From contig JBKPBQ010000419.1 of NCBI GenBank assembly GCA_046726955.1, positions 1 through 14,678 of the forward strand: a DNA stretch of 14,678 bases. Direction: 5' to 3'. The notes below the pieces were generated by a model. It saw only the letters and a program-made list of their open reading frames with translations, did no database searches and had not been told where the DNA came from. This document shows, one piece after another, positions 14,642-14,678 of the stretch (its first letter is position 1; every line of letters starts with the position of its first letter). This DNA comes from CAVPGH01 sp046726955. Lineage in GTDB: Bacteria; Acidobacteriota; Vicinamibacteria; Fen-336. The translations under genes and the position numbers were made by a program.

Positions 14642-14678
14642 TAGCCCGAATCGCGCGCGCGTGTAGACTCTGGCGCGA

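Overview
High-GC bacterial DNA (roughly two thirds G+C by eye), with almost every gene on the minus strand. The gene set is that of a Gram-negative, outer-membrane-bearing bacterium: a TonB-dependent receptor with an N-terminal carboxypeptidase-regulatory-like domain, a class A penicillin-binding protein, a lipoprotein thiol-disulfide protein, biosynthetic arginine decarboxylase, molybdate uptake, and a Rieske/cytochrome b pair. This mix resembles Acidobacteriota or a neighbouring phylum. That placement is inference from gene style, not from a marker gene.

Reading minus-strand transcription from right to left. (1) 14592-12879: a promoter, a secreted 205-aa protein of unknown function, then a SurA-N/DsbA-like lipoprotein. 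(2) 12782-8756: speA (arginine decarboxylase), then 43 nt later a class A PBP. (3) 8671-6153: modA-modB-modC, the molybdate ABC importer. modB seems to start at a CTG three nucleotides after the modA stop, and modC overlaps modB as GTGA. (4) 5283-6137, plus strand: a lone secreted LamG-like protein, convergent with modC and divergent from the next operon. (5) 5181-1139: a TonB-dependent receptor and, 14 nt downstream, a secreted protein ending in a DUF3386-like domain; a strong intrinsic terminator (1037-1073) follows. (6) 1032-1: a Rieske iron-sulfur protein and the N-terminal 179 residues of a cytochrome b that runs off the window, joined by an ATGA overlap.

The most unusual point is the cytochrome b. 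It keeps the helix-B and helix-D histidines that bind heme bL, but both histidines that should bind heme bH are replaced (Tyr75 and Leu175/176). This predicts a one-heme variant of the Rieske/cytochrome b quinol oxidase. Other unusual points are the terminator lying almost on the Rieske start codon, the non-standard modB start in the same frame as the modA stop, and the receptor/DUF3386 pair. I see no tRNA, rRNA, CRISPR array, insertion sequence or phage gene. No gene-free stretch exceeds about 110 nt.
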